From CAZPGL01 sp964586175 (GTDB lineage Bacteria > Actinomycetota > Acidimicrobiia > Acidimicrobiales > MedAcidi-G1): a stretch of DNA of 64,000 nt. Both the position numbers and the translations under genes were made by a program. The DNA lies in assembly GCA_964586175.1 (NCBI GenBank), contig CAZPGL010000004.1:1-64000 (forward strand). The letters run 5' to 3'. Shown here one piece after another: positions 11,081-20,227 of the stretch; within the stretch, counting starts at the first letter, position 1; each line of letters begins with the position of its first letter. The notes under the pieces are model-generated. The model saw only the letters and a program-made list of their open reading frames with translations. It had not been told where the DNA came from and ran no database searches.

Positions 11081-11982
11081 GCGTGCACCTCGGCCTCGGG
11101 GCCGCCACCTACCGGGAACACCATGGTGCCGATGCCGGCGTCGGTGAACAGCTCGAGCAGCACCACGTGGGGCACCCGTCCGTCAACCATGTGGGCCGAA
11201 CCGACCCCGGCCGACACGGCGTCCAGGCAGGCCTGGGCCTTGGGGATCATGCCGCCGCTGACGGTGCCGTCGTGGATCAGGCCCTCGAGGGTGTCGACGT
11301 CGAGCCGGGAGATGTGGGTGGTCGGATCGTCGACGTCGGCCCGGAGCCCCTCGACGTCGGTGAGGTACAGGATCCGTTTGGCGTCGAGGGCACCGGCCAG
11401 GGCGGCAGCCACCGTGTCGGCGTTGATGTTGTAGGCCTGGCCGGAAACGTCGGCACCGATGGTCGACACCACCGGGATCAGGTCCTCGGCGAGGAGCCGG
11501 TGGATGATGGCCGGGTTGACGGCCTCGACGTCGCCGACGAAGCCCAGCGCGGGGTTCCGGGCCGTGGCCACGATGAGCCCCGCGTCCTCACCGGACAGGC
11601 CGACGGACAGCGGACCGTGCACGTTGATGCCGGACACGATGTCACGGTTGACCTTGCCGACCAGGACCATCCGGGCCACGTCGAGGGTGTCGGCGTCGGT
11701 GACCCGAAGGCCGTCCCGGAACTCGCTCTTGAGGCCCAACCGGTCCAGCAGGGCGCCGATCTGAGGGCCACCGCCGTGGACGATCACCGGCCGGATGCCC
11801 ACCGAATGCATGAGCACCACGTCCTCGGCGAACTGGGCGGCCAGGGTGTCGTCGACCATGGCGTTTCCGCCGAACTTGACCACGATGACCGAACCCCGGA
11901 ACTGCTGGATGTACGGCAGGGTCTCGACGAGCACCGAGGCCCGCCGCTCCGGGGAGAACTGATCGTCGTTGCCGGTGGTCAT
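11077..11982 (-). CDS. argB: Acetylglutamate kinase
   Basis: Phosphorylates N-acetylglutamate, usually the arginine-inhibited step. 301 aa amino-acid kinase fold. VVKFGGNAM (about residues 34-42) is the phosphate-binding lysine/glycine loop, VHGGGPQIG (about 69-77) binds acetylglutamate, and NADTVAAALAGAL is the nucleotide region. The N-terminal helix before residue 30 is the one that, in hexameric enzymes, mediates arginine feedback. The ATG has GAGGAG 6 nt upstream and follows argJ by 18 nt. Confidence 0.96.
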   Translation of the reverse strand: MTTGNDDQFSPERRASVLVETLPYIQQFRGSVIVVKFGGNAMVDDTLAAQFAEDVVLMHSVGIRPVIVHGGGPQIGALLDRLGLKSEFRDGLRVTDADTLDVARMVLVGKVNRDIVSGINVHGPLSVGLSGEDAGLIVATARNPALGFVGDVEAVNPAIIHRLLAEDLIPVVSTIGADVSGQAYNINADTVAAALAGALDAKRILYLTDVEGLRADVDDPTTHISRLDVDTLEGLIHDGTVSGGMIPKAQACLDAVSAGVGSAHMVDGRVPHVVLLELFTDAGIGTMVFPVGGGPEAEVHA

Positions 11983-12000
11983 GGCGAGCTCCTCATTCCC

Positions 12001-13164
12001 TCACGAGGTCCGCATGTTCTCGTCGATGTAGGCGTGGCTGAGATCGGTCGTGACGATCCGGGCCGTGCCCGGACCCTGACCCAGGTCGACGTCGAGATCC
12101 AGCCGCCGTCCGGCCATGTGGGCCCGCAGGGCGTCGTCGTCGACGGGTTGCGCCCGGCCGGCCGCGTAGACGGCCTGGCCGCCGTACGAGATGGTGATCG
12201 TGTCGGGGTCGAAGGCGATGCCGGCCGCGCCCATCTCGGCCGCGATCCGGCCCCAGTACGGGTCTTCGCCGTACCAGGAGCACTTGACCAGTTGGCAGTT
12301 CGCGGTGTCCCGCGCGCCTGTATGGGCCTCGTCGTCGTCAGCGGCACCGGTCACGGTGAGGAACACCGTCTTGGTCGAGCCCTCGGCATCGTCGGCCATC
12401 TGCACGGCCAGCGAAGCGCAGGCCTCGGCCAGGGCGTCACCGAGGGCGCCGGGGTCGGTCGGGCCGGCGGCCCCCGAGGCCAGCAGCAGCACCGTGTCGT
12501 TGGTGGACTCGGCTCCGTCCACGGTCAGGCAGTTGAACGAACGGGCCACGGCCCGCTGCAACAGGGCGGTGGCGTCGTCGGGGTCCACCTCGGCGTCGGT
12601 GGTCAACACGGCCAACATGGTGGCCATGTTGGGTTCCAACATGGCGGCCCCCTTGGCCACTCCGCCGACGCTGAATCCCTCTCCCCTCACCACGGTGGTC
12701 TTGGTCACCGTGTCGGTGGTCATCATGGCCGTGGCGGCCGCCGGGCCACCGTCGGCGTCGAGGGCGGCGGCGACGACGGGTATGCCGCCGGCGATGGCCT
12801 CCATCGGCAGCGGGTAGCCGATCCAGCCTGTCGAGCACACCAACACCTCGTCGGGCCGGCAGCCCAACTCGGCCGCCGTGAGCTCGGCCATGGTCCGGGC
12901 ATCGGCCAGGCCGTCGGCACCGGTGGCCGCGTTGGCGTTGCCGCTGTTGAGCACGACGGCAGCGGCCCGGCCTCCGGTGGAGGCCAGGTGCTCCCGGCAG
13001 AGCAGGACCGGCGGGGCGGTCATCTTGTTGGAGGTGAACACCCCGGCCGCAGTGACCGGGGTCCGGTCGGCGGTGGCGATGAGCGCCAGGTCGTCGGCCC
13101 CCGACGGCTTGATGCCGCAGGCCGTGCCGGCGGCTTCGAAGCCCGGGACGCCGGTGACGCTCAC
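12001..13164 (-). CDS. argJ: Bifunctional ornithine acetyltransferase / N-acetylglutamate synthase
   Basis: Recycles the acetyl group from acetylornithine to glutamate. 387 aa. The autocleavage site is recognisable in KGAAMLEPNMATMLA: the precursor is cut before the Thr of the ATML motif to give alpha and beta chains, and that Thr is the nucleophile. STGWIGYPLP and NSGNANAATG are further family blocks. The GTG start overlaps the argC stop. The presence of argJ implies a cyclic acetyl pathway; whether it also does the acetyl-CoA reaction cannot be read here. Confidence 0.96.
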   Translation of the reverse strand: MSVTGVPGFEAAGTACGIKPSGADDLALIATADRTPVTAAGVFTSNKMTAPPVLLCREHLASTGGRAAAVVLNSGNANAATGADGLADARTMAELTAAELGCRPDEVLVCSTGWIGYPLPMEAIAGGIPVVAAALDADGGPAAATAMMTTDTVTKTTVVRGEGFSVGGVAKGAAMLEPNMATMLAVLTTDAEVDPDDATALLQRAVARSFNCLTVDGAESTNDTVLLLASGAAGPTDPGALGDALAEACASLAVQMADDAEGSTKTVFLTVTGAADDDEAHTGARDTANCQLVKCSWYGEDPYWGRIAAEMGAAGIAFDPDTITISYGGQAVYAAGRAQPVDDDALRAHMAGRRLDLDVDLGQGPGTARIVTTDLSHAYIDENMRTS

Positions 13165-14225
13165 GGGGTCAGCCCGATCGTGGACAGGCCGGTGGTCTCA
13201 GGCAGTCCGAGAGCCAGGTTGGCGCACTGCATGGCCTGGCCCGACGCCCCCTTGACCAGGTTGTCGATGGCGCAGATGACCACCACCAGCCCGGTCCGGG
13301 AATCGACCCGGGCGGTCAGGTGGGCGGCGTTGGACCCCAAGGTGGCCTTGGTCGACGGTGACCGTTCGTCGACGACGATGAAGGGCTCGTCGGCATAGTG
13401 CGCGGCCAACAAGCCCAGGGCACCCGGCGAGTCCAGGTCGCCGGCCAGCCGGGCGTAACAGGTCGCCAGGATGCCCCGGTTCATGGGCGCCAGATGGGGG
13501 GTGAACAGGACGCTGACGTCGGCGATCGTCGAACCGTCGGCCGCCGCGGCCACCACCTGCTCGATCTCCGGGGTGTGCCGGTGACCGACCAGCCCGTAGG
13601 CCGTGTAGTCCTCGTCGACGGCACAGAACGTGGTGTTGGCCTTGGGGCCCCGTCCAGCCCCCGACACCCCGCTGGCCGCATCGACCACCATGCCGGCCGG
13701 ATCGACCAGCCCGGCCCGGACGAACGGTGCCAGCGCCAGCGATGCGGCGGTCGGATAACAGCCCGGTGCGGCCACGAGGGTGGCACCGTGCAGCGGCTCC
13801 CGGAACAGCTCGGGCAGGCCATAGGCGGCTTCGGCCAACAGCTCCGGATTGGCGTGGGCTTCGCCGTACCAGGCCGGGTACAGGCTGGCGTCCCGCAGCC
13901 GGTAGTCGGCACCGAGGTCGATGATGTGGCCTACTGAACCCCGGAGTTCGGGGACCAGGGCTTGGGAGGCACCGTGGGGCAGACCCAGGAACACCACGTC
14001 GCAGCCGTCGACTGCCGCCGGGTCGGTGGGTGCGTAGGCCAGGTCACCGTAGTGGGCGGCCAGGCTGGGGTACAGGTCGGCGACCGAGGTGCCGGCCTGT
14101 GAGTCTCCCGTGGCCACCCGGACGTGCAGGTCGGGGTGGGCGGCGCACAGCCGCAGCAACTCCGCCCCGGTGAACCCGGAAGCCCCGATGATGCCGACGT
14201 CGGTCATCTCTTGAAGATACGCCAT
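13161..14225 (-). CDS. argC: N-acetyl-gamma-glutamyl-phosphate reductase
   Basis: NADPH-dependent reduction of acetylglutamyl phosphate; first gene of the operon. 354 aa from ATG 14225. The Rossmann motif GIIGASGFTGAELLR starts near residue 10. The catalytic cysteine lies in APGCYPTA (about residue 153), with HRHTPEI (about 219) as the second catalytic block. ATG 14225 is preferred over ATG 14207 because a TATCAT -10 element lies 5 nt upstream of it, as for a leaderless mRNA; neither ATG has a proper Shine-Dalgarno. The start abuts the ARG box, so ArgR would block transcription at this site. Confidence 0.95.
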   Translation of the reverse strand: MAYLQEMTDVGIIGASGFTGAELLRLCAAHPDLHVRVATGDSQAGTSVADLYPSLAAHYGDLAYAPTDPAAVDGCDVVFLGLPHGASQALVPELRGSVGHIIDLGADYRLRDASLYPAWYGEAHANPELLAEAAYGLPELFREPLHGATLVAAPGCYPTAASLALAPFVRAGLVDPAGMVVDAASGVSGAGRGPKANTTFCAVDEDYTAYGLVGHRHTPEIEQVVAAAADGSTIADVSVLFTPHLAPMNRGILATCYARLAGDLDSPGALGLLAAHYADEPFIVVDERSPSTKATLGSNAAHLTARVDSRTGLVVVICAIDNLVKGASGQAMQCANLALGLPETTGLSTIGLTP

Positions 14226-14226
14226 C

Positions 14227-14242
14227 CTGCATGATAATGCAA
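14227..14242 (-). promoter_or_regulatory. ARG box overlapping argC -10 element
   Basis: The minus strand reads TTGCATTATCATGCAG, a palindrome (TGCAT-N4-ATGCA) that matches the actinobacterial ArgR operator pattern seen before mycobacterial argC. It contains the likely -10 hexamer TATCAT (14236-14231), so ArgR and RNA polymerase would compete for the same bases. A much weaker second half-site (TGCATG, about 14255-14250) lies one helical turn upstream. Confidence 0.85.
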
Positions 14243-14274
14243 CATGTTCATGCAGCTTGGCGTATATGGGCTGG

Positions 14275-15246
14275 TCAGGCCCGTTCGGCCACGACCTTCC
14301 CCAGGACCTTGCGGTCAGCCAGGTCCTGCAGGGCCCGGTTGGCCTCATCGAAGTTGAACGGATGCACCAGCGGATCGACGGCTCCGGTCGCCGCCAGGGC
14401 CAACACCTCGTCCATCTGGCGACCGAGCGACCCGGGATCCCGGCCCAGCGACGCCCCCCAGTGCACCCCGACCACCGAATAGTTCTTGAGCAGCACGTGG
14501 TTGGTGGCGATCTCCGGGATGCCAGCCACGAAGCCGATCACCAATAGGCGTCCGTCCCAGGCCATGCAGCGCCGCACCTGCTGGAACAGCTCGCCCCCGA
14601 CCGGGTCGTAGGCCACATCCACCCCGGCCCCATCGGTCAGCTCGCGGATCCGGGCCACGAGGTCGTCCACGGCCCGGTGGTCGACGACCTCGTCGGCACC
14701 CAGCGCCGTGCACGCCGCCGTCTTCTCCTCGCCGCCGGCCACCGCGATGACCCGGGCCCCGGCTGCCTTGCCCAACTGGATGGCCGCCATCCCGGTCCCC
14801 CCGGAGGCCCCGGTCACCAGCAGCGTCTCGCCGGCCTGGATCCGGGCCCGGTCGTGGAGGGCGAACCAGGTGGTGCCGTAGTTCATCGGGATGGCCGCCG
14901 CCTTGGCCGTCGTCAAGGCGTCCGGCACCGCGAACACCGATCCGGCCGACATCGCCACCTGCTCGGCCAACCCGCCGCCGAGGCCCACAACTCGCTGACC
15001 GACCTCGAGTTCGGTGACCCCGTCGCCCACCGCGGCGACCCGCCCCGCCGTCTCACCACCGGGGCTGAACGGCAGCGGCGGCCTGACCTGGTACTCGCCC
15101 CGGCACTGCAGCACGTCGGGGAAGGACAGACCGACCGCCTCAACGTCGATCACCACCTTGCCTGGTTCCGCCTCCAGGGACTCGGTCTCGTCGAGTTGCA
15201 GCCGGTCGATCGGATCGCCCAGCTCGTGGATCTGCCAAATACGCAT
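14275..15246 (-). CDS. Quinone oxidoreductase-like zinc-free alcohol dehydrogenase (MDR family)
   Basis: 323 aa medium-chain dehydrogenase/reductase of the NADPH:quinone oxidoreductase (QOR/enoyl reductase) type. The GroES-like N-terminal domain (about 1-120) lacks the zinc-binding Cys/His set. The cofactor domain shows LLVTGASGGTGMAAIQLGKA near residue 143, the AxGGxG variant typical of NADPH-binding QORs. The substrate is unknown. A TACGTT element 7 nt before the ATG suggests its own leaderless promoter, so it need not be co-transcribed with pheT. Confidence 0.88.
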   Translation of the reverse strand: MRIWQIHELGDPIDRLQLDETESLEAEPGKVVIDVEAVGLSFPDVLQCRGEYQVRPPLPFSPGGETAGRVAAVGDGVTELEVGQRVVGLGGGLAEQVAMSAGSVFAVPDALTTAKAAAIPMNYGTTWFALHDRARIQAGETLLVTGASGGTGMAAIQLGKAAGARVIAVAGGEEKTAACTALGADEVVDHRAVDDLVARIRELTDGAGVDVAYDPVGGELFQQVRRCMAWDGRLLVIGFVAGIPEIATNHVLLKNYSVVGVHWGASLGRDPGSLGRQMDEVLALAATGAVDPLVHPFNFDEANRALQDLADRKVLGKVVAERA

Positions 15247-15253
15247 GGCGGCG

Positions 15254-15259
15254 AACGTA
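15254..15259 (-). promoter_or_regulatory. -10 element (TACGTT) of oxidoreductase gene
   Basis: TACGTT ends 7 nt before the ATG of the quinone-oxidoreductase-like gene. This fits a transcription start on or next to the start codon. No -35 match is evident. Confidence 0.55.
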
Positions 15260-15285
15260 GCCGCCGCCGGGCTCCGAGCCCTCGT

Positions 15286-17640
15286 TCAGCCCCGCAGTGT
15301 GGCCGGAAACGCGTCTTCGACGGCGGCAATGCACACCGTCCGGGCCGCAGCCACCTCGGCGTCGGTGAGCGTGCGGTCGTCGGCCTGGAACCGGAGGGTG
15401 AACGCCAGGCTGCGCCGCCCTTCGGCCACCGGGGCACCCCGGAACACGTCGAACAGGGCCAGATGGGCCAGCAGCTCGCCAGCCGCCGAGGTGAGGCAGG
15501 CGGCGATGTCGTCGGCCGGCACCGCCTCGTCGACCTCGAAGGCCAGATCGATGTCGGACGACGGATAGCGGCTCACCGACCGGTAGGGCTTGTCGCCGTG
15601 TGGCAGGGCCAACAGCACGGTGAGGTCGACCTCCAGCCAGCCGACCCGCTCGACCACGTCGTAGGCCGCCAGCACCGTGGGGTCGATCTCACCCACCAGG
15701 CCGACCGGCACGCCGCCCACCTCGATGCGGGCGGTCCGGGTGGCGTGGAGACCGGCCGGAGTGTCGGCGACCAGCCGGTAGTCGCGGGCGGCCAGGGCGT
15801 CGGCCAGCGCCGACCAGACGGCGACGGCGTCGCCGGCATCGCGGCCGCCGAGCGCTACGCCGAGCATCTCGCGCTCGTCGGGCAGGGGCTGCGGGACTCC
15901 GGGCATCCGGTAGACGTGCCCGACCTCGAACACGCCGAGTCCGGTGAGCCGGTGGGAGGCGTTGTAGGCCAGGGTCTTGAGTAGGCCGGGCCGCAGCGAC
16001 GACCGCATCACCGACTCCTCGGCCACCAGCGGATTGGTGACCGTCACGCCGTCGGCGTCGAGTCCGGCGGCCTCCAGGTCGCCAGGGGCGAGGAACGGCA
16101 CGGGCATGGCCTCGTCCAACCCCAAGCCCACCATGGTGGACCGCACCGTCCGGCGGTCGACCTGGTGGGCGGACAGCCTTCCGGTGATCGAGGAGCGGGG
16201 CACCGTGCGGGCGATCCGGGAGTACCCGTGAACCCGGGCCACCTCTTCGATCACGTCGATCTCGGTGGCGCTGTCCGGGCGGAACGACGGGACCTCGACG
16301 TCGAGATCGTCGCCGACCCCGGTGACGGCGAACTCGATGGACTCCAGCACCTCGGCGATGCGCTCCCGGGACAGGTCGGTGCCGAGGATGGCGTTGACCC
16401 GGTCGGTCCGCACGCGCACCACGCTGCGGTCAGGGCCGCTCCCCCGTTGGTCGACCAGCCCGGGGGCCACGGTGGCCCCCGACGGGGCCAACAGCTCGGC
16501 GAACCGGCGCATGGCCAGTTCGGCGATCTCGGGGTCGGTTCCCCGCTCGAAGCGGGCCGATGCCTCACTGCGGAGGGCCAGGCGACGGGCGGTGTCGGCG
16601 ATGGCCATCGGCGCCCACCAGGCCATCTCGAGGGCGACGGTGGTGGTCGTGTCGTCGATCTCGGTGGACGCACCGCCCATGACCCCGGCGATACCGACCG
16701 CCACGTCACCACCATCGGCGACGACACCGTCCGCCGCGGTCAGGGTGCGCTCCACCCCGTCGAGGGTGGTGATGGTCTCGCCATCGCGGGCCCACCGGAT
16801 CCGGAACCCGGCCCCGCCGACCCGATCCAGGTCGTAGGTGTGGTTGGGCTGACCCAACTCGAGCATCACGTAGTTGGAGACGTCGACCACGTTGTTGATG
16901 GGTCGCATACCCAGGGCGGTCAGCCGGTTGGCCAACCACCTTGGCGACTCCCCGACGGTGATCCCGTCGAGGACCCGCACGGCGAACCGGCCGCACAGGT
17001 CGGCATCGACGATGTCGACCGATACCCGCCCGTCGGCGTCGTCACCGGATTCGGTGGGTCGGGGGTCGGGCAGGGCGAACGGCACGCCCTGACGGGCGGC
17101 CAGGTCACGGGCCACACCGGCCACCGACATGGCGTCGGGGCGGTTCGGGTTGACCTCGAGGTCGTAGAGGACGTCGGGTGACAGCTCGAGGGCCTCGACC
17201 AGCGGCACCCCGAGGGCCAGCGACCCTTCCAGGATCATGATCCCGTCGGCGTCGTCGCCCAGCCCGATCTCGTCGGCGGCGCACAGCATGCCGTTGGACC
17301 ACTCGCCCCGCAGTTTGCGCCGGGCGATCTCCATGCCGTTGGGCATCACGGTGCCCAGGGTGGCCAGCGGTACGAGGTCGCCGACCGACATGTTGAACGC
17401 GCCACAACAGATCTGGAGGGCCTGACCGTCGCCGGCGTCGACGTCGACGACCTGGATGCGATCGGCATCCGGATGGGGTCGCAGGTCGAGCACCCGGGCC
17501 ACGACGATGCCGTCGAGACCACCGCCGACGTCGACCATGTCCTCGACGGCCAGCCCGAGGTCGCTGAGTTGGTCACCGATCTCGTCCGGCGTCCCCTCGA
17601 TGGGAGCGAACTCACGCAACCACGACAACAGCACCTTCAT
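15286..17640 (-). CDS. pheT: Phenylalanyl-tRNA synthetase beta chain
   Basis: Large subunit of the (alpha-beta)2 PheRS; 784 aa, standard length. The domains run in the usual order: N-terminal OB/tRNA-binding domain (about 40-155), B3/4 editing domain that hydrolyses Tyr-tRNA-Phe (about 210-370), B5 domain (about 400-475), catalytic-like core, and a C-terminal anticodon-binding ferredoxin-like domain with PYRSVSRYPSSDIDLAF (about 690 on). It starts 31 nt after the pheS stop. Confidence 0.97.
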   Translation of the reverse strand: MKVLLSWLREFAPIEGTPDEIGDQLSDLGLAVEDMVDVGGGLDGIVVARVLDLRPHPDADRIQVVDVDAGDGQALQICCGAFNMSVGDLVPLATLGTVMPNGMEIARRKLRGEWSNGMLCAADEIGLGDDADGIMILEGSLALGVPLVEALELSPDVLYDLEVNPNRPDAMSVAGVARDLAARQGVPFALPDPRPTESGDDADGRVSVDIVDADLCGRFAVRVLDGITVGESPRWLANRLTALGMRPINNVVDVSNYVMLELGQPNHTYDLDRVGGAGFRIRWARDGETITTLDGVERTLTAADGVVADGGDVAVGIAGVMGGASTEIDDTTTTVALEMAWWAPMAIADTARRLALRSEASARFERGTDPEIAELAMRRFAELLAPSGATVAPGLVDQRGSGPDRSVVRVRTDRVNAILGTDLSRERIAEVLESIEFAVTGVGDDLDVEVPSFRPDSATEIDVIEEVARVHGYSRIARTVPRSSITGRLSAHQVDRRTVRSTMVGLGLDEAMPVPFLAPGDLEAAGLDADGVTVTNPLVAEESVMRSSLRPGLLKTLAYNASHRLTGLGVFEVGHVYRMPGVPQPLPDEREMLGVALGGRDAGDAVAVWSALADALAARDYRLVADTPAGLHATRTARIEVGGVPVGLVGEIDPTVLAAYDVVERVGWLEVDLTVLLALPHGDKPYRSVSRYPSSDIDLAFEVDEAVPADDIAACLTSAAGELLAHLALFDVFRGAPVAEGRRSLAFTLRFQADDRTLTDAEVAAARTVCIAAVEDAFPATLRG

Positions 17641-17671
17641 GACCGGCCCGCCCCGAAAATCGTCCGGCGCA

Positions 17672-18670
17672 TCAGAACTGCCCCAGGAAGCGATGGTCGT
17701 TGCGGAACAGCTCGCGCAGATCGTCGATGCCGTGGCGCATCAACGCCAGACGGTCGAGACCGAAACCGAAGGCGAACCCCGACCACTCCTCGGGATCGAG
17801 ACCACCGGCCCGCAACACGTCAGGGTGCACCATGCCGCAGCCGCCGAGCTCCAGCCACGACCCGTCGGGCCGCTGGATGTCGAACTCGGCCGACGGCTCG
17901 GTGAACGGGAAGTACGACGGACGCAGCCGCGAGGTGAACCCCGAGCCGAAGTACGCCGTGGTGAACGCCTCGAGGGTGCCGGCCAGATCGCCGAAGGTGA
18001 TACCCCGGTCGACGACCAGCCCCTCGATCTGGTGGAACACCGGCATGTGGGTGGCGTCGGCGGTGTCGGAGCGGAACACCCGGCCCGGCATGATCGAATA
18101 GATGGGCGGCGCGGACTCCTCCATGACCCGGATCTGCACCGGCGAGGTGTGGGTACGCAGCAGGGTGCTCTGCGGCTCGCCGTAGTCGACGTAGAGGGTG
18201 TCGTACATGTCCCGGGCCGGGTGCCCCGGCGGGAAGTTGAGGGCACCGAAGTTGTGCCACTCGTCCTCGATCTCGGGCCCCTCGGCCACCGTGTACCCCA
18301 TGCCGACGAACAGATCCTCGAGGCGGTCCCAGGTCTGGGTGACCACGTGGCGGTGGCCCAGGCGCCGGCCCCGGTCCCACTCGGTGAGGTCGAGTCGCTC
18401 GGACTCGAGGCGGGCCGCCGACTCGGCCCGGTCCAGCTCCTGGCGGCGCCCGGCCACCATCCGTTCGATCTCGGCCCGGACCTCGTTCAGTCGGCGGCCG
18501 ACCTCCCGACGCTCGTCGGGTTCGAGGCTCCCCAGCTGCTTCTTGGCCGCCGTCACCACCGACCGCTTGCCCAGGAGTTCACCGTCGACATCCTTCAGGG
18601 CGGCTAGATCGGAGGCCGCGGCGACCGCGGCGACCGCTGCGGCCAGGTGAGCGTCGAGATCGTGTTCCAT
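17672..18670 (-). CDS. pheS: Phenylalanyl-tRNA synthetase alpha chain
   Basis: Catalytic subunit of PheRS, 332 aa from ATG 18670. A short coiled-coil N-terminus that contacts tRNA is followed by the class II core. Motif 2 lies around FRSDTADATHMPVFHQIEGL, and motif 3 in GFAFGFGLDRLALMRHGIDD near the C-terminus. The second block of aromatic-pocket residues (ELGGCGMVHPDVL) is intact. A GTG at 18700 would add 10 proline-rich residues. Neither start has a Shine-Dalgarno, so the start is uncertain. Confidence 0.95.
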   Translation of the reverse strand: MEHDLDAHLAAAVAAVAAASDLAALKDVDGELLGKRSVVTAAKKQLGSLEPDERREVGRRLNEVRAEIERMVAGRRQELDRAESAARLESERLDLTEWDRGRRLGHRHVVTQTWDRLEDLFVGMGYTVAEGPEIEDEWHNFGALNFPPGHPARDMYDTLYVDYGEPQSTLLRTHTSPVQIRVMEESAPPIYSIMPGRVFRSDTADATHMPVFHQIEGLVVDRGITFGDLAGTLEAFTTAYFGSGFTSRLRPSYFPFTEPSAEFDIQRPDGSWLELGGCGMVHPDVLRAGGLDPEEWSGFAFGFGLDRLALMRHGIDDLRELFRNDHRFLGQF

Positions 18671-18724
18671 CAGGGGTTCAGGCGGGTCATCCGGCGGCAC
18701 GATCGGTGGCCGTGCCCTGCGACG

Positions 18725-18730
18725 AGGCTA
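18725..18730 (-). promoter_or_regulatory. Candidate -10 (TAGCCT) for pheST
   Basis: TAGCCT lies about 55 nt upstream of the chosen pheS ATG, in the only gap before the preceding gene. It has the TANNNT form used elsewhere here, but no good -35 and no fixed distance to the start. Confidence 0.35.
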
Positions 18731-18773
18731 GGGCACGGGCACCACGAAGCCCGACACCGTTTGGCCAGTCCGG

Positions 18774-19553
18774 TCACCGGCGGGACAGGACGTACATGGC
18801 CACCGACCCGGCGACGGCGACGTTCAACGATTCGACATCGCCACCGGTCGGCACCTCGACCCGGCCATCGCACGAACCCAGCACCTCGGCGGAAAGGCCG
18901 TGGGGCTCGCTCCCGAGCACCAGGGCGACCGGTCCGTCGACGGCGATCGACTCGGGGGGCTCGCCACCCCGGGCCACAGCCGCCCAGCGGGAGAACCCGG
19001 CGGCCCCCAACGCGGCGAGCGCCGCGACGGGGGCGTGGTCACCGTCCAGTCGGGCGTGGGGCATCCGGAACAGGGATCCCGCCGTCGCCCGCACCACCTT
19101 CGGGTTGTAGGGATCCACCCCGCCGGCGAACACCACCCCGGACACGCCGAACGCCTCCGCGGAGCGCACCAACGTGCCGACGTTGCCGGGGTCGGCCAGC
19201 TCGGCCAGCACCAGCAGGGTGTCGGCCGGCAGGTCGGCCAGGGCCACGTCGTGGTCGGCGACCACCGCCAGGGCAGGCTGGGCCGATCGGGTGCTCGACA
19301 GCGAATCGAACACCCGGTCGTCGACGACGACACAGCGGACGCCATGGTGGCCGGCCGCCCGGGCCGTCGGCCCGGAAGCCGCCGATTCGGGCACGACGAT
19401 CACCTCGACGTCCCGACCGGCCGCCAGGGCCTCGTCAACCAACTGTGGGCCCTCGACGACGTAGACGCCTTCGGCCCGGCGTTCCGAGCGCTGCCGGACG
19501 AGACGCCGGACGCGCTGGACCAGCGGGTTCCGGTCGGCGATGGGTTCGCTCAC
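18774..19553 (-). CDS. SpoU-family RNA 2'-O-methyltransferase
   Basis: 259 aa tRNA/rRNA ribose methylase of the TrmH/SpoU class (trefoil-knot SPOUT fold). The N-terminal substrate-binding domain (EGVYVVEGPQLVDEAL) is followed by the three SpoU motifs: LAELADPGNVGTLVRSAEAFG, ALVLGSEPHGLS, and PTGGDVESLNVAVAGSVAMY at the C-terminus. The RNA target is not decidable. Actinobacteria commonly keep such a gene between rplT and pheS, as here. It starts 28 nt after rplT. Confidence 0.93.
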   Translation of the reverse strand: MSEPIADRNPLVQRVRRLVRQRSERRAEGVYVVEGPQLVDEALAAGRDVEVIVVPESAASGPTARAAGHHGVRCVVVDDRVFDSLSSTRSAQPALAVVADHDVALADLPADTLLVLAELADPGNVGTLVRSAEAFGVSGVVFAGGVDPYNPKVVRATAGSLFRMPHARLDGDHAPVAALAALGAAGFSRWAAVARGGEPPESIAVDGPVALVLGSEPHGLSAEVLGSCDGRVEVPTGGDVESLNVAVAGSVAMYVLSRR

Positions 19554-19581
19554 CGGGATCCGCCGGCGAAGGAGACGGTGC

Positions 19582-19950
19582 TCAGGCTGCTTCGTCGGTG
19601 GCGCCCTCGGCCACCTTGATCAACGCAGCGAACGCCGCCTGGTCCGAAACGGCCAACTCGGCCAACACCTTGCGGTCGACCTCGACCCCGGCCGCCTTCA
19701 GACCGGCGATGAACCGACTGTAGGAGGTGCCGTGCTGGCGACACGCGGCGTTGATGCGCTGGATCCAGAGGCGCCGGAACTGGCCCTTGCGGGCCCGGCG
19801 GTCACGGAAGGCGTAGTTGCCCGAGTGCATGACCTGTTCGTTGGCGGCGCGGAACGAGCGGCTCTTGTTGCCGTAGTAGCCCTTGGCCTCTTCGAGGACG
19901 GCGCGGTGCTTCTTCTTGCTGTGGACGGCTCGCTTGACCCTGGCCATCAT
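19582..19950 (-). CDS. rplT: 50S ribosomal protein L20
   Basis: 122 aa, basic, essential for early 50S assembly. The family core is obvious (KKHRAVLEEAKGYYGNKSR and WIQRINAACRQHGTSYSRF). AAAGGAG lies 3 nt before the ATG. In other bacteria L20 can repress its own operon by binding the mRNA. It is the third gene of infC-rpmI-rplT, 46 nt after rpmI. Confidence 0.98.
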   Translation of the reverse strand: MMARVKRAVHSKKKHRAVLEEAKGYYGNKSRSFRAANEQVMHSGNYAFRDRRARKGQFRRLWIQRINAACRQHGTSYSRFIAGLKAAGVEVDRKVLAELAVSDQAAFAALIKVAEGATDEAA

Positions 19951-19996
19951 GGGCTCCTTTGCGAATCGGGGGATGCGTGAAAAACGTCGGGGTGGT

Positions 19997-20191
19997 TCAG
20001 ATGCCGAGCTTGCGGCGCACGGTGGGCTCGTCGACCTTGGACACGTCGCGCTCGCCGCTCAAGCGACGCTTACGCCGGGACGACTTCTTTTCGAGAATGT
20101 GGTTCAGGTTGCCGTTCCGGCGCTTGAGCCGGCCGGAACCGGTCACCTTGATGCGCTTGGCCAACCCGCGGTGGGTCTTCATCTTGGACAT
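19997..20191 (-). CDS. rpmI: 50S ribosomal protein L35
   Basis: 64 aa basic protein. The sequence MSKMKTHRGLAKRIKVTGSG is diagnostic of L35, and the centre carries the usual run of Lys/Arg (KKSSRRKRRLSG). CGGAG lies upstream of the ATG. It sits 36 nt after infC and 46 nt before rplT, the conserved order. Confidence 0.98.
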   Translation of the reverse strand: MSKMKTHRGLAKRIKVTGSGRLKRRNGNLNHILEKKSSRRKRRLSGERDVSKVDEPTVRRKLGI

Positions 20192-20227
20192 GTCGTGTGC
20201 TCCGTGGATCGTGGAGGTGGAAACGGT

